A stretch of 57,543 nt of DNA from Bacteroidota bacterium (GTDB taxonomy: Bacteria; Bacteroidota; Bacteroidia; B-17B0; Aurantibacillaceae). The stretch covers positions 1-57,543 of the forward strand of contig CANLAV010000003.1 of the NCBI GenBank assembly GCA_947487905.1, read 5' to 3'. Of the stretch, positions 25,126 to 34,305 are shown piece after piece. The notes beneath the pieces were generated by a model. That model saw only the letters and a program-made list of their open reading frames with translations. It did no database searches and was not told where the DNA came from. Position 1 is the first letter of the stretch. Every line of letters starts with the position of its first letter. Both the position numbers and the translations under genes were made by a program.

Positions 25126-26499
25126 CTATTTAAAAAGGTCAACTTTTGTTTCTTCGTTAGAGGTTATTTTAAACTTTTTCTCGATGGTGTAGATTGAACC
25201 TTTTAAACTTTTTGAACGCCATTCAATGCGGTAATTACCTGGTTGTAAGTAAAAAACTTGTGTATTTTCTTTCGTTAAATTGCAAACCCATTCTAGCTTT
25301 TTATCGTCTTTTAAAATACAACCATCTCCATTATCTAAAGCTTTTAAGGTAAGCATACCAGCACTTGGAATATCTATGGATTTATTTTGTGATTGCTTTA
25401 TTTGAACGTTACTTATATAAATGCGAGGTATGGTTAAAATTTCAAGATTGTAATCACCAACAATATATTTTTCAAGACTATTCATTTGCTGAACATGCAA
25501 TGTTTGATCATTGCCATTAAATTGTGTAACTACAATCCTAACTTTTTGATTAAAATTATAAATACCATCAGGACGTTTTACCTCTAAAAAACCTTGAGGC
25601 GTATTCAATGATATAGTGGTATGCTTACCATGTTGTAACTTTACATTTTCAATCATTACTGGAGGAATTGTGTGAGCTACGACCTGGTACATTGGAAAAT
25701 CATCAAGAAATAATGTATCAGGCTGATTAAATTGGTTGAGTGTATGTATAAAATTATAAACATACTGTCCTGTTTTTGAATTATAAAATGTGATATTAAT
25801 ATTCGTTTCGCTGGCTTGTTTTGAGAGATCGAGCAAGTTAACTTGACAAGATGTTTTACTTAATTTTTGTTTTGTAATAGAATTAGAAATGGCTGAAAAT
25901 GTATTAACGTCATTAAAATCGAAATAGTCCCCTACGCAATCAAATGTTTTTATTTGTTCAAGGGTTAAATCAATGCCAATAATAAAAGGTTTAAAAACAA
26001 TTCCTTTATCAATTAATTTTTGTCGTGCATTACATGGATCTCCTCCACACTCTTCTATTCCATCGGTAATTAAAATGATAATATTTTTCGCTTTAGCATC
26101 TGGAAAATCATTAGCAGATTGTGTTATGGAGTGTTCGATAGGTGTAATACCTGTTGGTTGCGCATCAGCCACTTTTGATTTTATGAGTTGAATATTATTC
26201 TTACCAAAGGGCACAACTAATCTACTATCATTACAATCACCTGGAGGATACTTCACAGTATGTCCATACATACGCAAAGCAAATTGAAAATTTGGTTGCG
26301 CATTTAAACTATCCAAAAATTTATAAAACAACTTTTTAGCACCTTCAATACGCGAAGTTGCTCCGTGCAATGATTTCATGCTTTTACTCGCATCAAATAC
26401 AAATAATACCCGCGTTATTGAAGATTGGTTTTGGATTGACTGCCCAAATACCATGGTAGTTAAAATAATACAGATACCTAATAACTTTATCTTCAACAT
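25126..26499 (-). CDS. Exported von Willebrand factor A domain protein
   Basis: A protein of 457 residues. The signal peptide ends after VFGQS. The VWA domain starts at once (ITRVLFVFDASKSMKS) with MIDAS residues D36, S38 and S40, and IILITDGIEECGGDPCNARQ further on; the two cysteines there may form a disulfide. The C-terminal half is a series of beta segments without a recognised T9SS tag. It may bind a metal-dependent ligand at the cell surface. The ATG at 26499 is preferred to a TTG at 26526 upstream of the signal peptide. A gene for a surface cargo protein lies upstream on the same strand. Confidence 0.82.
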   Translation of the reverse strand: MLKIKLLGICIILTTMVFGQSIQNQSSITRVLFVFDASKSMKSLHGATSRIEGAKKLFYKFLDSLNAQPNFQFALRMYGHTVKYPPGDCNDSRLVVPFGKNNIQLIKSKVADAQPTGITPIEHSITQSANDFPDAKAKNIIILITDGIEECGGDPCNARQKLIDKGIVFKPFIIGIDLTLEQIKTFDCVGDYFDFNDVNTFSAISNSITKQKLSKTSCQVNLLDLSKQASETNINITFYNSKTGQYVYNFIHTLNQFNQPDTLFLDDFPMYQVVAHTIPPVMIENVKLQHGKHTTISLNTPQGFLEVKRPDGIYNFNQKVRIVVTQFNGNDQTLHVQQMNSLEKYIVGDYNLEILTIPRIYISNVQIKQSQNKSIDIPSAGMLTLKALDNGDGCILKDDKKLEWVCNLTKENTQVFYLQPGNYRIEWRSKSLKGSIYTIEKKFKITSNEETKVDLFK

Positions 26500-26574
26500 A
26501 ATTTTAAAGGTAAAATACCTCAACAAGAAAATAGAAAAAAAAATATAAACTTATTAATAGAGAAATGGTGATAG

Positions 26575-28632
26575 TTATCTAATTAAAAACAAATGTCCTT
26601 TGAGTTGCTTAAATTCACCTCTTGCATTCTTATATTCAATGAAATAAATAAACATGTCATCCGTTGTGCCCTTTCCATCCCAAGCTTGAGTGTCACTAGT
26701 GGTTTCAAATACTTTGGTTCCCCAACGATCAAATACAGTTACTTTGTAATCTGTTTTTTCTACGAATTGTGCAGCGGGTAACCATAAATAATTTTTTCCT
26801 CGTGGAGCAAAGGCATTGGGAACAAAAATTTCACCTTCTACATAAGCATCAGCAATATTTGAATTTGCTAAATCCATAAAACCGTATATATTTCCAGAGC
26901 CTTCAACAGCCTCAACATAATAGGAAAATTTACCTTGATCACTTGAAAAAACTTGAACATCATCGGTATATGTTTTTCTTGGAAATGGTAAATTAATAAT
27001 TGGTGTTGGATTAAACACGCCGTTAATTGCTCGATAAACATTATAGGAAGATACACTTCCACTCCAAGTTGCATAATGCTCCCAAGTTAAAACATTATAA
27101 AAAACATTACTATTATCATTACTCACATTTAATAAAATAGAATTTGAAATATTACTGATTTGACCAATATTTCCACAACTATCTGTAATTTGAATTTTAT
27201 AGTAATATGTTTTTGAAGCTGTACTTACATTATTATCCGTGTAGACTTGAAGCGTTGTGGTTGTATAGGCTTGGTAAGCAATTTGGTTGAAATTAACACC
27301 ATCTGAGGACTTAAATATGGTTGAACCGAGATAAGCCCTAGAATTATCGATCATGTAAGTTATTTCTATTTGCTTATTTAAATTTACACTAACCGATTTA
27401 ATATACACAAAGCTTGGTCCTGATGGAACTTTTGCTATTTCACATTCTATGTTTGATGAAGCTGAAATAGTATTTCCGATATTTCTTGCTCTGATAAAAT
27501 AACAAACTGTATCATTTGGATTTAATCCTGCGTGATTATAGGTTAATCCGAAAACGGTTGCTATCACTGACGGCGTCGACCTGTTAATTGAACAATACAC
27601 GTCATATTGAAATAATCCATTGGGCATATTGGAATAAGCATTCCAATTTAAAGAAGCTGTTCGCGAACATAAATCGTAACTTGTTTGTAAAAACAACGTA
27701 TTTTGATCTGTGTTATTTACAATGCCTTGTAAGCCTAAATTACCACAACTATCAAATGCTAAAATGCAATATTTTTCAGAAACCGTATTTGCAATGGAGA
27801 CTGTATTCGTATACGAATTATTTAACCTTCCCAAAACAGTTGCTATTTTTGTCCAAACACCTGTAAATTGATACACTTCATATCCTTTCGTATCTAGCGC
27901 ATTGGCTGGTTCCCAGCCAAGAGTTGCCTCACCAAATATATTTACACTTACCGAATCAAGCAAAGGAATATCTGGTGAAGTGACGTCTTGAAATAAATCA
28001 CCATTGACATTAGATTGAGAAGTGCAACCCAAAGCATCTGAAGTGGTAACTTTATAATTATAAAAGATATTACAAACTGAAATACTGTCATCATTAAAAC
28101 TTAAAGATGAACCCGAATAAATAGTTGACCAAGTCATTGGTGGATTTTCTCTTTCAAGTGTATAGGAAGTGGATGCAGTAGGTAATAATGGCGTGCGAGT
28201 TGCATTCCAAGTCAACATAGCTTGCCCTCCTGGATTAACGACATTTAAAAACACGGACCGTAATGTGTCCGAAGGAATTGATGGTGTTGGAGCAAGAAAG
28301 GTGGATGCAATATAATAGTATTGAGACTGAATTGTACCAGCGGAAATTGCATGAACGTAAGTTGTTTGAGTAAATGAACTAACCCCAGTTATTGTTGCAA
28401 TTAGAGCAAACGGTCCACCAGAAGTTGCTGAATGATATATTTCATAACCCGTAAAAGTTGTTATTGTAACTGCTGGAGGATCCCATGTAAGGGTAATATT
28501 ACCTGAACTCCCAACTGAAGCACATCTTAAAATAAGCGGTGTCGTTTGAGATGTACCAATTTTAACTAAAAAAAAATTTAGTAACAATAAAAAATATATG
28601 ACGGTTCTTCTCAAAAACAAGTGATTTATCAT
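26575..28632 (-). CDS. Large surface protein with fibronectin type III-like repeats and a type B T9SS sorting domain
   Basis: About 685 residues. A signal segment (YFLLLLNFFLVKIGTSQ) precedes several repeats of roughly 95 residues with the pattern 'L.W....GY.IY......PF..I' seen in fibronectin III domains. The last 85 residues (VPNAFAPRGKN..., VTVFDRWGTKVFET, DDMFIYFIEYKN) are the gliding-motility-associated C-terminal domain, a type B T9SS signal. The protein is therefore probably exported and exposed. The ATG at 28632 is used; a TTG at 28647 lies in a promoter-like box. Ligand unknown. Confidence 0.88.
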   Translation of the reverse strand: MINHLFLRRTVIYFLLLLNFFLVKIGTSQTTPLILRCASVGSSGNITLTWDPPAVTITTFTGYEIYHSATSGGPFALIATITGVSSFTQTTYVHAISAGTIQSQYYYIASTFLAPTPSIPSDTLRSVFLNVVNPGGQAMLTWNATRTPLLPTASTSYTLERENPPMTWSTIYSGSSLSFNDDSISVCNIFYNYKVTTSDALGCTSQSNVNGDLFQDVTSPDIPLLDSVSVNIFGEATLGWEPANALDTKGYEVYQFTGVWTKIATVLGRLNNSYTNTVSIANTVSEKYCILAFDSCGNLGLQGIVNNTDQNTLFLQTSYDLCSRTASLNWNAYSNMPNGLFQYDVYCSINRSTPSVIATVFGLTYNHAGLNPNDTVCYFIRARNIGNTISASSNIECEIAKVPSGPSFVYIKSVSVNLNKQIEITYMIDNSRAYLGSTIFKSSDGVNFNQIAYQAYTTTTLQVYTDNNVSTASKTYYYKIQITDSCGNIGQISNISNSILLNVSNDNSNVFYNVLTWEHYATWSGSVSSYNVYRAINGVFNPTPIINLPFPRKTYTDDVQVFSSDQGKFSYYVEAVEGSGNIYGFMDLANSNIADAYVEGEIFVPNAFAPRGKNYLWLPAAQFVEKTDYKVTVFDRWGTKVFETTSDTQAWDGKGTTDDMFIYFIEYKNARGEFKQLKGHLFLIR

Positions 28633-28735
28633 GACCTTATAATACAAAGTAAGTAAATTATATACATTTACTCATACACTAAGCAGAAAATTTATTAAAA
28701 ATGAGGTTTTAATGATTAAGTGCCAACAAATTGAA

Positions 28736-28743
28736 TACTTTTG
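28736..28743 (+). promoter_or_regulatory. -7 promoter box of the thiolase gene
   Basis: TACTTTTG, 26 bases before the ATG at 28770; no clear -33 element. Confidence 0.5.
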
Positions 28744-28769
28744 TACTTCAAATTTCAAACATAAAAACT

Positions 28770-29975
28770 ATGCAACAAGCGTATATCATAAACGGTGTAA
28801 GAACGGCAATCGGAAATTTTGGAGGAAGTTTATCAACCATAAGAACTGACGATTTAGCAACATTTGTGCTAAAAGAACTGATGAATAAAAATCCTCAAGT
28901 TGATTGGACAAACGTTGTAGATGTTATAATGGGATGTGCAAATCAAGCAGGAGAAGATAATAGAAATGTGGCAAGAATGGCAAGCTTGATGGCCGGACTT
29001 CCAATTACTGTTCCAGGACAAACAATTAACCGTTTATGTGCATCAGGCTTGGCAGCAACAGTTGACGCAGCAAGATATATTCAAACTGGAGATGCCGATT
29101 TAATGATTGCTTCAGGTGTAGAAAATATGACTCGTGGCCCATTAGTAATGAGTAAAGCTAGTTCACCTTTTGGCAGAGATCAACAACTTTTTGATACGAG
29201 TTTTGGATGGAGATTTATAAATCCAAAATTAAAAGAGTTGTTTGGCGTTGATGCCATGGGAGAAACTGCTGAAAATGTCGCAGAACTTCATCAGATCAAT
29301 CGAAATGACCAAGATGCGTTTGCGCTTTGGAGCCAGAAGAAAGCAGCTAAAGCAATTGCATCAGGACGTTTTGAAAAAGAAATTATTCCTATTGAAATTC
29401 CACAGAAAAAAGGAGATGCCATCATTTTTAAAACAGATGAATTTGCAAAACCAAACACGACGCTTGAAGGATTAACTAAATTAAAAGCATCATTTAGAAA
29501 AGAAGGAACTGTAACCGCAGGAAATGCATCTGGATTAAATGATGGTGCTGCCGCAATTTTATTAGCAAGTGAACAAGGTGTAAAAACTTACAATTTGAAG
29601 CCATTAGCGCGTTTAGTAAGTAGCGCAGTTGTTGGCGTAGAGCCACGCATTATGGGATTAGGACCAGTTGAAGCTGCCAATTTAGCTTTAAAAAAAGCAG
29701 GTTTGACTTGGAATGATATAGACATTATTGAATTAAACGAAGCCTTTGCTGCGCAAGCTTTAGGCTGCACACGTCAATGGAAACTAGAAGACAACGATGA
29801 ACGAATTAATCCAAATGGTGGAGCTATTGCCCTAGGCCATCCATTAGGAATGAGTGGAGCACGAATTATAAACTCGGCTGCCATCGAACTTCATCAACAA
29901 AATAAAAAATATGCATTAGTAACTATGTGTATTGGTGTTGGCCAAGGTTATGCAGCTATTATTGAAAAGTGCTAA
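28770..29975 (+). CDS. Acetyl-CoA C-acyltransferase (thiolase)
   Basis: A 401-residue cytoplasmic thiolase. The acylated cysteine is C90 (NRLCASGLAA), with H357 (ALGHPLG) and C387 (MCIGVGQG) completing the site. Length and the motif DAMGETAENVAE fit the degradative/3-oxoadipyl-CoA thiolase group, which is close to FadA/PaaJ. It could work with the 3-hydroxyacyl-CoA dehydrogenase found 22 kb away, but they are not linked. The ATG at 28770 is chosen over a TTG at 28731 that lies before the promoter box. Confidence 0.9.
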   Translation: MQQAYIINGVRTAIGNFGGSLSTIRTDDLATFVLKELMNKNPQVDWTNVVDVIMGCANQAGEDNRNVARMASLMAGLPITVPGQTINRLCASGLAATVDAARYIQTGDADLMIASGVENMTRGPLVMSKASSPFGRDQQLFDTSFGWRFINPKLKELFGVDAMGETAENVAELHQINRNDQDAFALWSQKKAAKAIASGRFEKEIIPIEIPQKKGDAIIFKTDEFAKPNTTLEGLTKLKASFRKEGTVTAGNASGLNDGAAAILLASEQGVKTYNLKPLARLVSSAVVGVEPRIMGLGPVEAANLALKKAGLTWNDIDIIELNEAFAAQALGCTRQWKLEDNDERINPNGGAIALGHPLGMSGARIINSAAIELHQQNKKYALVTMCIGVGQGYAAIIEKC

Positions 29976-30008
29976 GTTTTTTTTATATTTAAGAATTAAT
30001 TATTTGTT

Positions 30009-30518
30009 TTGATTAAACCAAAAAACATACTCTTTTTACTTTTTCTTACTCTGTTTTATACGAGTTGTAAAATGAAATATTCGTTAAACGGAGCTACAAT
30101 TCCTATGGAAGCTAAAACTATTTCTGTGCAGTTTTTTAGTAATAATACAACGTTGGGTAGTCCATCTATTAGTCAAAAATTTACTGAAAAGTTACGTGAT
30201 ATGGTTTCTACTCAAACTAATTTAGCGTTAATGAAACAAAACGGAGATTTAGAATTCGAAGGTTCAATAATAGATTATAATATTGCGCCGGTTGCTATTC
30301 AAAGCACTGATCAGGCTGCTTTAAACCGTTTGAGCATGACTGTGAATGTGAAATTTAAAAATAAATTTGATGCAACTAAAAATTTCGAACAAGCCTTTAC
30401 TCGATTTGCAGACTATAAAACATCATCTAGTTTATCTGCAGAAGAAGACAATTTATTATTAGAAATCAATAGACAATTAACTGAAGATATTTTCAATAAA
30501 GCCTTTAATAATTGGTAA
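30009..30518 (+). CDS. lptE: LptE-like LPS-assembly lipoprotein
   Basis: A 169-residue lipoprotein. The signal peptide ends at lipobox YTSC (C20), followed by KMKYSLNGATIPMEAKTISVQFF, the typical start of Bacteroidota LptE homologues. LptE plugs the LptD barrel that inserts LPS in the outer membrane. The start is TTG at 30009: no ATG precedes the lipobox. The stop overlaps the next start (TAATG). It heads a lptE-TPR-like-secG group. Confidence 0.82.
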   Translation: MIKPKNILFLLFLTLFYTSCKMKYSLNGATIPMEAKTISVQFFSNNTTLGSPSISQKFTEKLRDMVSTQTNLALMKQNGDLEFEGSIIDYNIAPVAIQSTDQAALNRLSMTVNVKFKNKFDATKNFEQAFTRFADYKTSSSLSAEEDNLLLEINRQLTEDIFNKAFNNW

Positions 30519-31519
30519 TGTTAAAAGAAGAATTTATACATACCGTTAAAAATCCCCAAGTATTAAATGAAAATCAAATTCATGCTTTAGAATCTATCTT
30601 ATTACAATATCCGTTTTTTGAAACCGCACATTTACTTTATGTAAAAGGACTACAAAAACAAAATTCCTTATCTTTTTCCAAACAACTTCGTAAAACCGCC
30701 ATTATTGCTAATAGTAGAATTGTATTACATGAACTATTGCATAAAAAAGAAATAACCATTGAAAAGGTTGTTGAATCAAAAGAAATAACTAATCCTGTTA
30801 TTGAAGAAACAAAACCAATTCATTCAACTATAACTAGTTTGGACCAAGACCTAAAAGTCATTTATACAACCACACCTATTATAAAATACTCTAAAAAAGT
30901 AGAGGAAACCTTGCCTGACGTTGAAATCAACCATTCAGAATTAACTGCCTCAAAGCCATTAGAAGTTGAATCAAAAACAGATACTCAAGTATTTGATATT
31001 GATAAATTAAACAAAACCATTGAGCAAGAAATTAGTAGGGGAATTATTCAATCTTATGTAGAAGCAGATATTATAAAAACACCTGAGTTAAATAAAGTTG
31101 AAAATCATGAACCTGTTTCTTTTACCGATTGGCTGCAAAAAATACAAAAAGAAAGTCATACGATTCAAAAAACTAAAATAACGAAAACTGAAATTGATCC
31201 AAATAAGACCTCAATAACCCCAGAAAACACAGAAAAACCATCTTTTTTTAACAAAAACAAGCAATTAATTGATAAAATCATCGAATCTGACCCTGGCAAA
31301 TTAAAACTAGGAAATAATAAATTTTTCACACCGAACATAGATGCGAAACAAAGTTTATTGGAAAACGAACATTTGGTAACGGAAACTTTAGCGAAAATTT
31401 ATGCTTTACAAGGCAATGTAAATAAAGCAATTAGAGCCTATGAAATATTAAGTTTGAAATTTCCACAAAAAAGTGTTTACTTTACATCCCTAATTCAAAA
31501 TTTAAAAAATAATAAATAA
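30518..31519 (+). CDS. Protein with a TPR-like C-terminus, function unknown
   Basis: A 333-residue protein with no signal peptide. The first 70 residues are helical (VLNENQIHALESILLQYPFFETAHLLYVKGLQK), and the last 50 (LVTETLAKIYALQGNVNKAIRAYEILSLKFPQKS) form one clear TPR-type hairpin. Between them lies a long polar, Glu/Lys/Thr-rich region that is probably disordered. Its ATG shares a base with the lptE stop. Similar proteins sit beside lptE in other Bacteroidota as I recall, but no role is established. Confidence 0.78.
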   Translation: MLKEEFIHTVKNPQVLNENQIHALESILLQYPFFETAHLLYVKGLQKQNSLSFSKQLRKTAIIANSRIVLHELLHKKEITIEKVVESKEITNPVIEETKPIHSTITSLDQDLKVIYTTTPIIKYSKKVEETLPDVEINHSELTASKPLEVESKTDTQVFDIDKLNKTIEQEISRGIIQSYVEADIIKTPELNKVENHEPVSFTDWLQKIQKESHTIQKTKITKTEIDPNKTSITPENTEKPSFFNKNKQLIDKIIESDPGKLKLGNNKFFTPNIDAKQSLLENEHLVTETLAKIYALQGNVNKAIRAYEILSLKFPQKSVYFTSLIQNLKNNK

Positions 31520-31531
31520 ACAATTCATTTT

Positions 31532-31864
31532 ATGCAAGCACTTTTAACCATCGCAATTATTATCGTATGTGTACTATTAATATTAGTAGTATTAGTTCAA
31601 AATTCTAAAGGAGGTGGAATTTCAAGTAATTTTTCTGCAGCAAATCAAATCATGGGCGCACGTCGTGGTACCGATTTTATTGAAAAAGCAACTTGGACTT
31701 TAGCTATTTTATTATTAGTGTTTAGTTTATTGTCTTCTCCAAAACAATCAAGTACTATTGAAACCAATGATGATGCACCGAGTACTCAAGAAATGGCTGC
31801 AAGCGCAGTGCCTGCTCCTGCTCCATCTCAAGCTCCAGCACCTAATCAAATGCCAACAAAATAA
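31532..31864 (+). CDS. secG: Preprotein translocase subunit SecG
   Basis: A 110-residue membrane subunit of the SecYEG channel. Two hydrophobic segments (about 3-22 and 53-70) flank the conserved NSKGGGISSNF loop. The C-terminus is rich in Ala, Pro and Gln, a common lineage-specific tail. It follows the TPR-like gene by 12 bases and is closed by a terminator. secDF lies 2.4 kb downstream. Confidence 0.93.
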   Translation: MQALLTIAIIIVCVLLILVVLVQNSKGGGISSNFSAANQIMGARRGTDFIEKATWTLAILLLVFSLLSSPKQSSTIETNDDAPSTQEMAASAVPAPAPSQAPAPNQMPTK

Positions 31865-31885
31865 TTTTAAAATATATTTAAATTT

Positions 31886-31918
31886 AAAAAGCAGAACACA
31901 TTGTTCTGCTTTTTTTTT
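31886..31918. terminator. Intrinsic terminator after secG
   Basis: Hairpin AAAAAGCAGAAC / GTTCTGCTTTTT with loop ACATT and a T run; the A run on the other side could also serve the convergent FG-GAP gene. Confidence 0.9.
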
Positions 31919-31947
31919 GATGTATTTATTAATTGAAACAAACTTAC

Positions 31948-34173
31948 TTAATCAAATATAATTTTAGATTGGTAAATTTGATTATTTTGATCAGTGTAGA
32001 TTGATAAAAAATAAATACCATTTGCAAAATCAGATGTTTGAATACGAATATTTTTATTGAAACTTTTTTTTTTATAAATTTCATTTCCTAAAACATCAAT
32101 TATTGTATACGTTAAACATTCTATTGTGCTTGAGTCGAAATTGATATACAACTCATCTTTTACAGGATTTGGAAATACCTTAATACTGTTTTCAAAAACC
32201 ATATCAAATAAACCAACACTATTTACATTTGCTGAATTAAAAAAAGCAACTCCGCCAGCATAATTACCTAAAACTAAATCTCTTCCTCCATCATTATTAA
32301 CATCTTCGTAAAATGGGGAACAACGAACTCCTTCATTTATTTTAAATAAATTGGTATCAACTCTATTAAAAGCTCCAGAAATGTTACCATCTATATTTGT
32401 GTAATAAAATAAATTGCCAAATTCACTTCCAACAATCATTTTGGTAACACCAGCATCCTCGTACATAAATGGTGTACTAAAACCAGTTAAACTCCCGTAA
32501 TGTTTAACATCAACATTCCCAAAAAAATTATTTGACAAACTAAAGATCGCGGACGTTGAAGTTCCAACATTTCTATATTGAGCTAATCTTCCATTTGAAG
32601 AACCAATCACTAAATCTAACAATCCGTTTTTGTCAACATCATAAATTTGAGGAAAAGCAAATGAACCAACATCAATTCCTTCGTAAAAAAGAGTTGGTGG
32701 AGTTGAAAAAGAAGCTGGTAAACCAAGGCTTGCCGTATTTTCAAAAAAAGCTAACTGTCCGTTACTTTGACCAATAATTAAATCTTTATCGCCATCTCCA
32801 TCTATATCGCCAAATGTTGGCGCTACTGAATACAAGCCATAAATTGATAAACCTTGATAATCTCTTGTCATTAATGAAAAAGATGGAGTTACTAACGTGC
32901 CAATATTACGGTAATAGGCTATTTTTGAGGAATTAGTACCTGCATTATAATACCCTAAATTACCAATAATTAAATCTTTTTTTCCGTCAGAATCTGCATC
33001 AAATAAGACAGGATAAGAACCTTCACCTAACTCGATCATACCATCTTGTAAAAAGTTTTTTTTTTGAAAACTAAAATTGACAGTGGGTGTCGTTGATGTG
33101 TTTTTGTAGTACCATACACTCTGAAAATTTTCTGCACCTGCTACGGTGTTAGGACTTGCCAACAGATCTTTAAATCCATCATTATCAATGTCCAAATAAT
33201 AAGTACATGGATATGAATTTAATTTAATTCTATTTATACTAGAACGAATGGGATAATTTGGGAACATAGCTGTTGTATCTGAGATATGAGCATTAGATGA
33301 ACTACCTGTGTTTTCGATGTAAAAAACTTCACTACACGAAACATCCCCTAAAATGGCATCTTGATCACCATCTCCATCTCTATCAATACACATAATACAA
33401 GAACCGGCATGTGCTACTTTTGAGGAATTTATTATTTCTTGATACAATTTTGGATAAGGACATTGATTAAGATAAACCGCACATGTCGTTTCTTGAATAT
33501 CTCCCCAACAATTATCTTGAAAAATATACCTCAAACTATCAGAGTGACCAAATAATTCCATACTCATATTTTTATGATACTCAATTTTTACACCGAAAAC
33601 AGAATACGTTAAGATATCTAAGTCCCCATCTCCATCTATATCAGCAATACCAGGCAAAGCAACAGAATTACAATAAATATTAGAAATATTAGGTGAACCA
33701 GTCGGATTATAATTACTCACAATTAAACTCTTCGTTAATACAAAACTAAATGTAGAAACTGTACTCACATTTTTATATACTTTTATTCCTCCAGTTGTGT
33801 AAGTAAATAAGTCTGCCTTCGCATCATTATCATAATCAATAAATAATGCCCAATCTTCAACCTTTGGAATTAAAACTTCGTATTTTGGCGCATGTTTATA
33901 GGCAACAATGCCTGCTGAACCAACATTAAGATAAGCCCTCAATTTCCCAAAACCAGAAGGACTCATTTTATCAAAAGCAACAATGTCTTTTTTTCCATCC
34001 AAATTTAAATCAACTGAAGAGAATGAACTGAAGTTAATACCTCCAGCCCATGGATTCTCTAACTTAGCGCCAAATTCGTATACAGGAATAGTATCTCTGT
34101 ATACAGTTGTTTGAGAAAACGCGCTCAAAGCCAAACCATTTAAAAACAAAAAAAAATTTAATCGTATCATCAT
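31948..34173 (-). CDS. FG-GAP/VCBS repeat surface protein with type A T9SS sorting domain
   Basis: A 741-residue exported protein. After the signal peptide (FFLFLNGLALSAFSQ) it consists of FG-GAP repeats with calcium-type loops such as DIDGDGDLDIL, DRDGDGDQDAIL, DADSDGKKDLIIG and DVDKNGLLDLVIG, which build a beta-propeller. The last 75 residues start KVFPNPVKDELYIN and end QSKIIFD, a type A T9SS signal for export and surface anchoring. Such proteins are likely adhesins or integrin-like scaffolds; the ligand is unknown. Two adjacent ATGs (34173, 34170) are possible. Confidence 0.88.
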   Translation of the reverse strand: MMIRLNFFLFLNGLALSAFSQTTVYRDTIPVYEFGAKLENPWAGGINFSSFSSVDLNLDGKKDIVAFDKMSPSGFGKLRAYLNVGSAGIVAYKHAPKYEVLIPKVEDWALFIDYDNDAKADLFTYTTGGIKVYKNVSTVSTFSFVLTKSLIVSNYNPTGSPNISNIYCNSVALPGIADIDGDGDLDILTYSVFGVKIEYHKNMSMELFGHSDSLRYIFQDNCWGDIQETTCAVYLNQCPYPKLYQEIINSSKVAHAGSCIMCIDRDGDGDQDAILGDVSCSEVFYIENTGSSSNAHISDTTAMFPNYPIRSSINRIKLNSYPCTYYLDIDNDGFKDLLASPNTVAGAENFQSVWYYKNTSTTPTVNFSFQKKNFLQDGMIELGEGSYPVLFDADSDGKKDLIIGNLGYYNAGTNSSKIAYYRNIGTLVTPSFSLMTRDYQGLSIYGLYSVAPTFGDIDGDGDKDLIIGQSNGQLAFFENTASLGLPASFSTPPTLFYEGIDVGSFAFPQIYDVDKNGLLDLVIGSSNGRLAQYRNVGTSTSAIFSLSNNFFGNVDVKHYGSLTGFSTPFMYEDAGVTKMIVGSEFGNLFYYTNIDGNISGAFNRVDTNLFKINEGVRCSPFYEDVNNDGGRDLVLGNYAGGVAFFNSANVNSVGLFDMVFENSIKVFPNPVKDELYINFDSSTIECLTYTIIDVLGNEIYKKKSFNKNIRIQTSDFANGIYFLSIYTDQNNQIYQSKIIFD

Positions 34174-34177
34174 ATTT

Positions 34178-34185
34178 CAAAACTA
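34178..34185 (-). promoter_or_regulatory. -7 promoter box of the FG-GAP gene
   Basis: Minus-strand TAGTTTTG, four bases before the first ATG and seven before the second; the transcript should be leaderless. Confidence 0.5.
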
Positions 34186-34240
34186 AACAAATTAAGCGAT
34201 AAATAAAAAGCTAACTAATTACTAATCAACATTAAATAAA

Positions 34241-34272
34241 TTTGCTTTATACAAGGCATAAAGTTATATTTG
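34241..34272 (+). promoter_or_regulatory. Promoter of secDF
   Basis: -33 TTTG at 34241-34244 and -7 TATATTTG at 34265-34272, 20 bases apart; the ATG follows 33 bases later. Confidence 0.75.
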
Positions 34273-34305
34273 TTACCTTAATTTTTTAGATTTAACAACT
34301 ATTTT

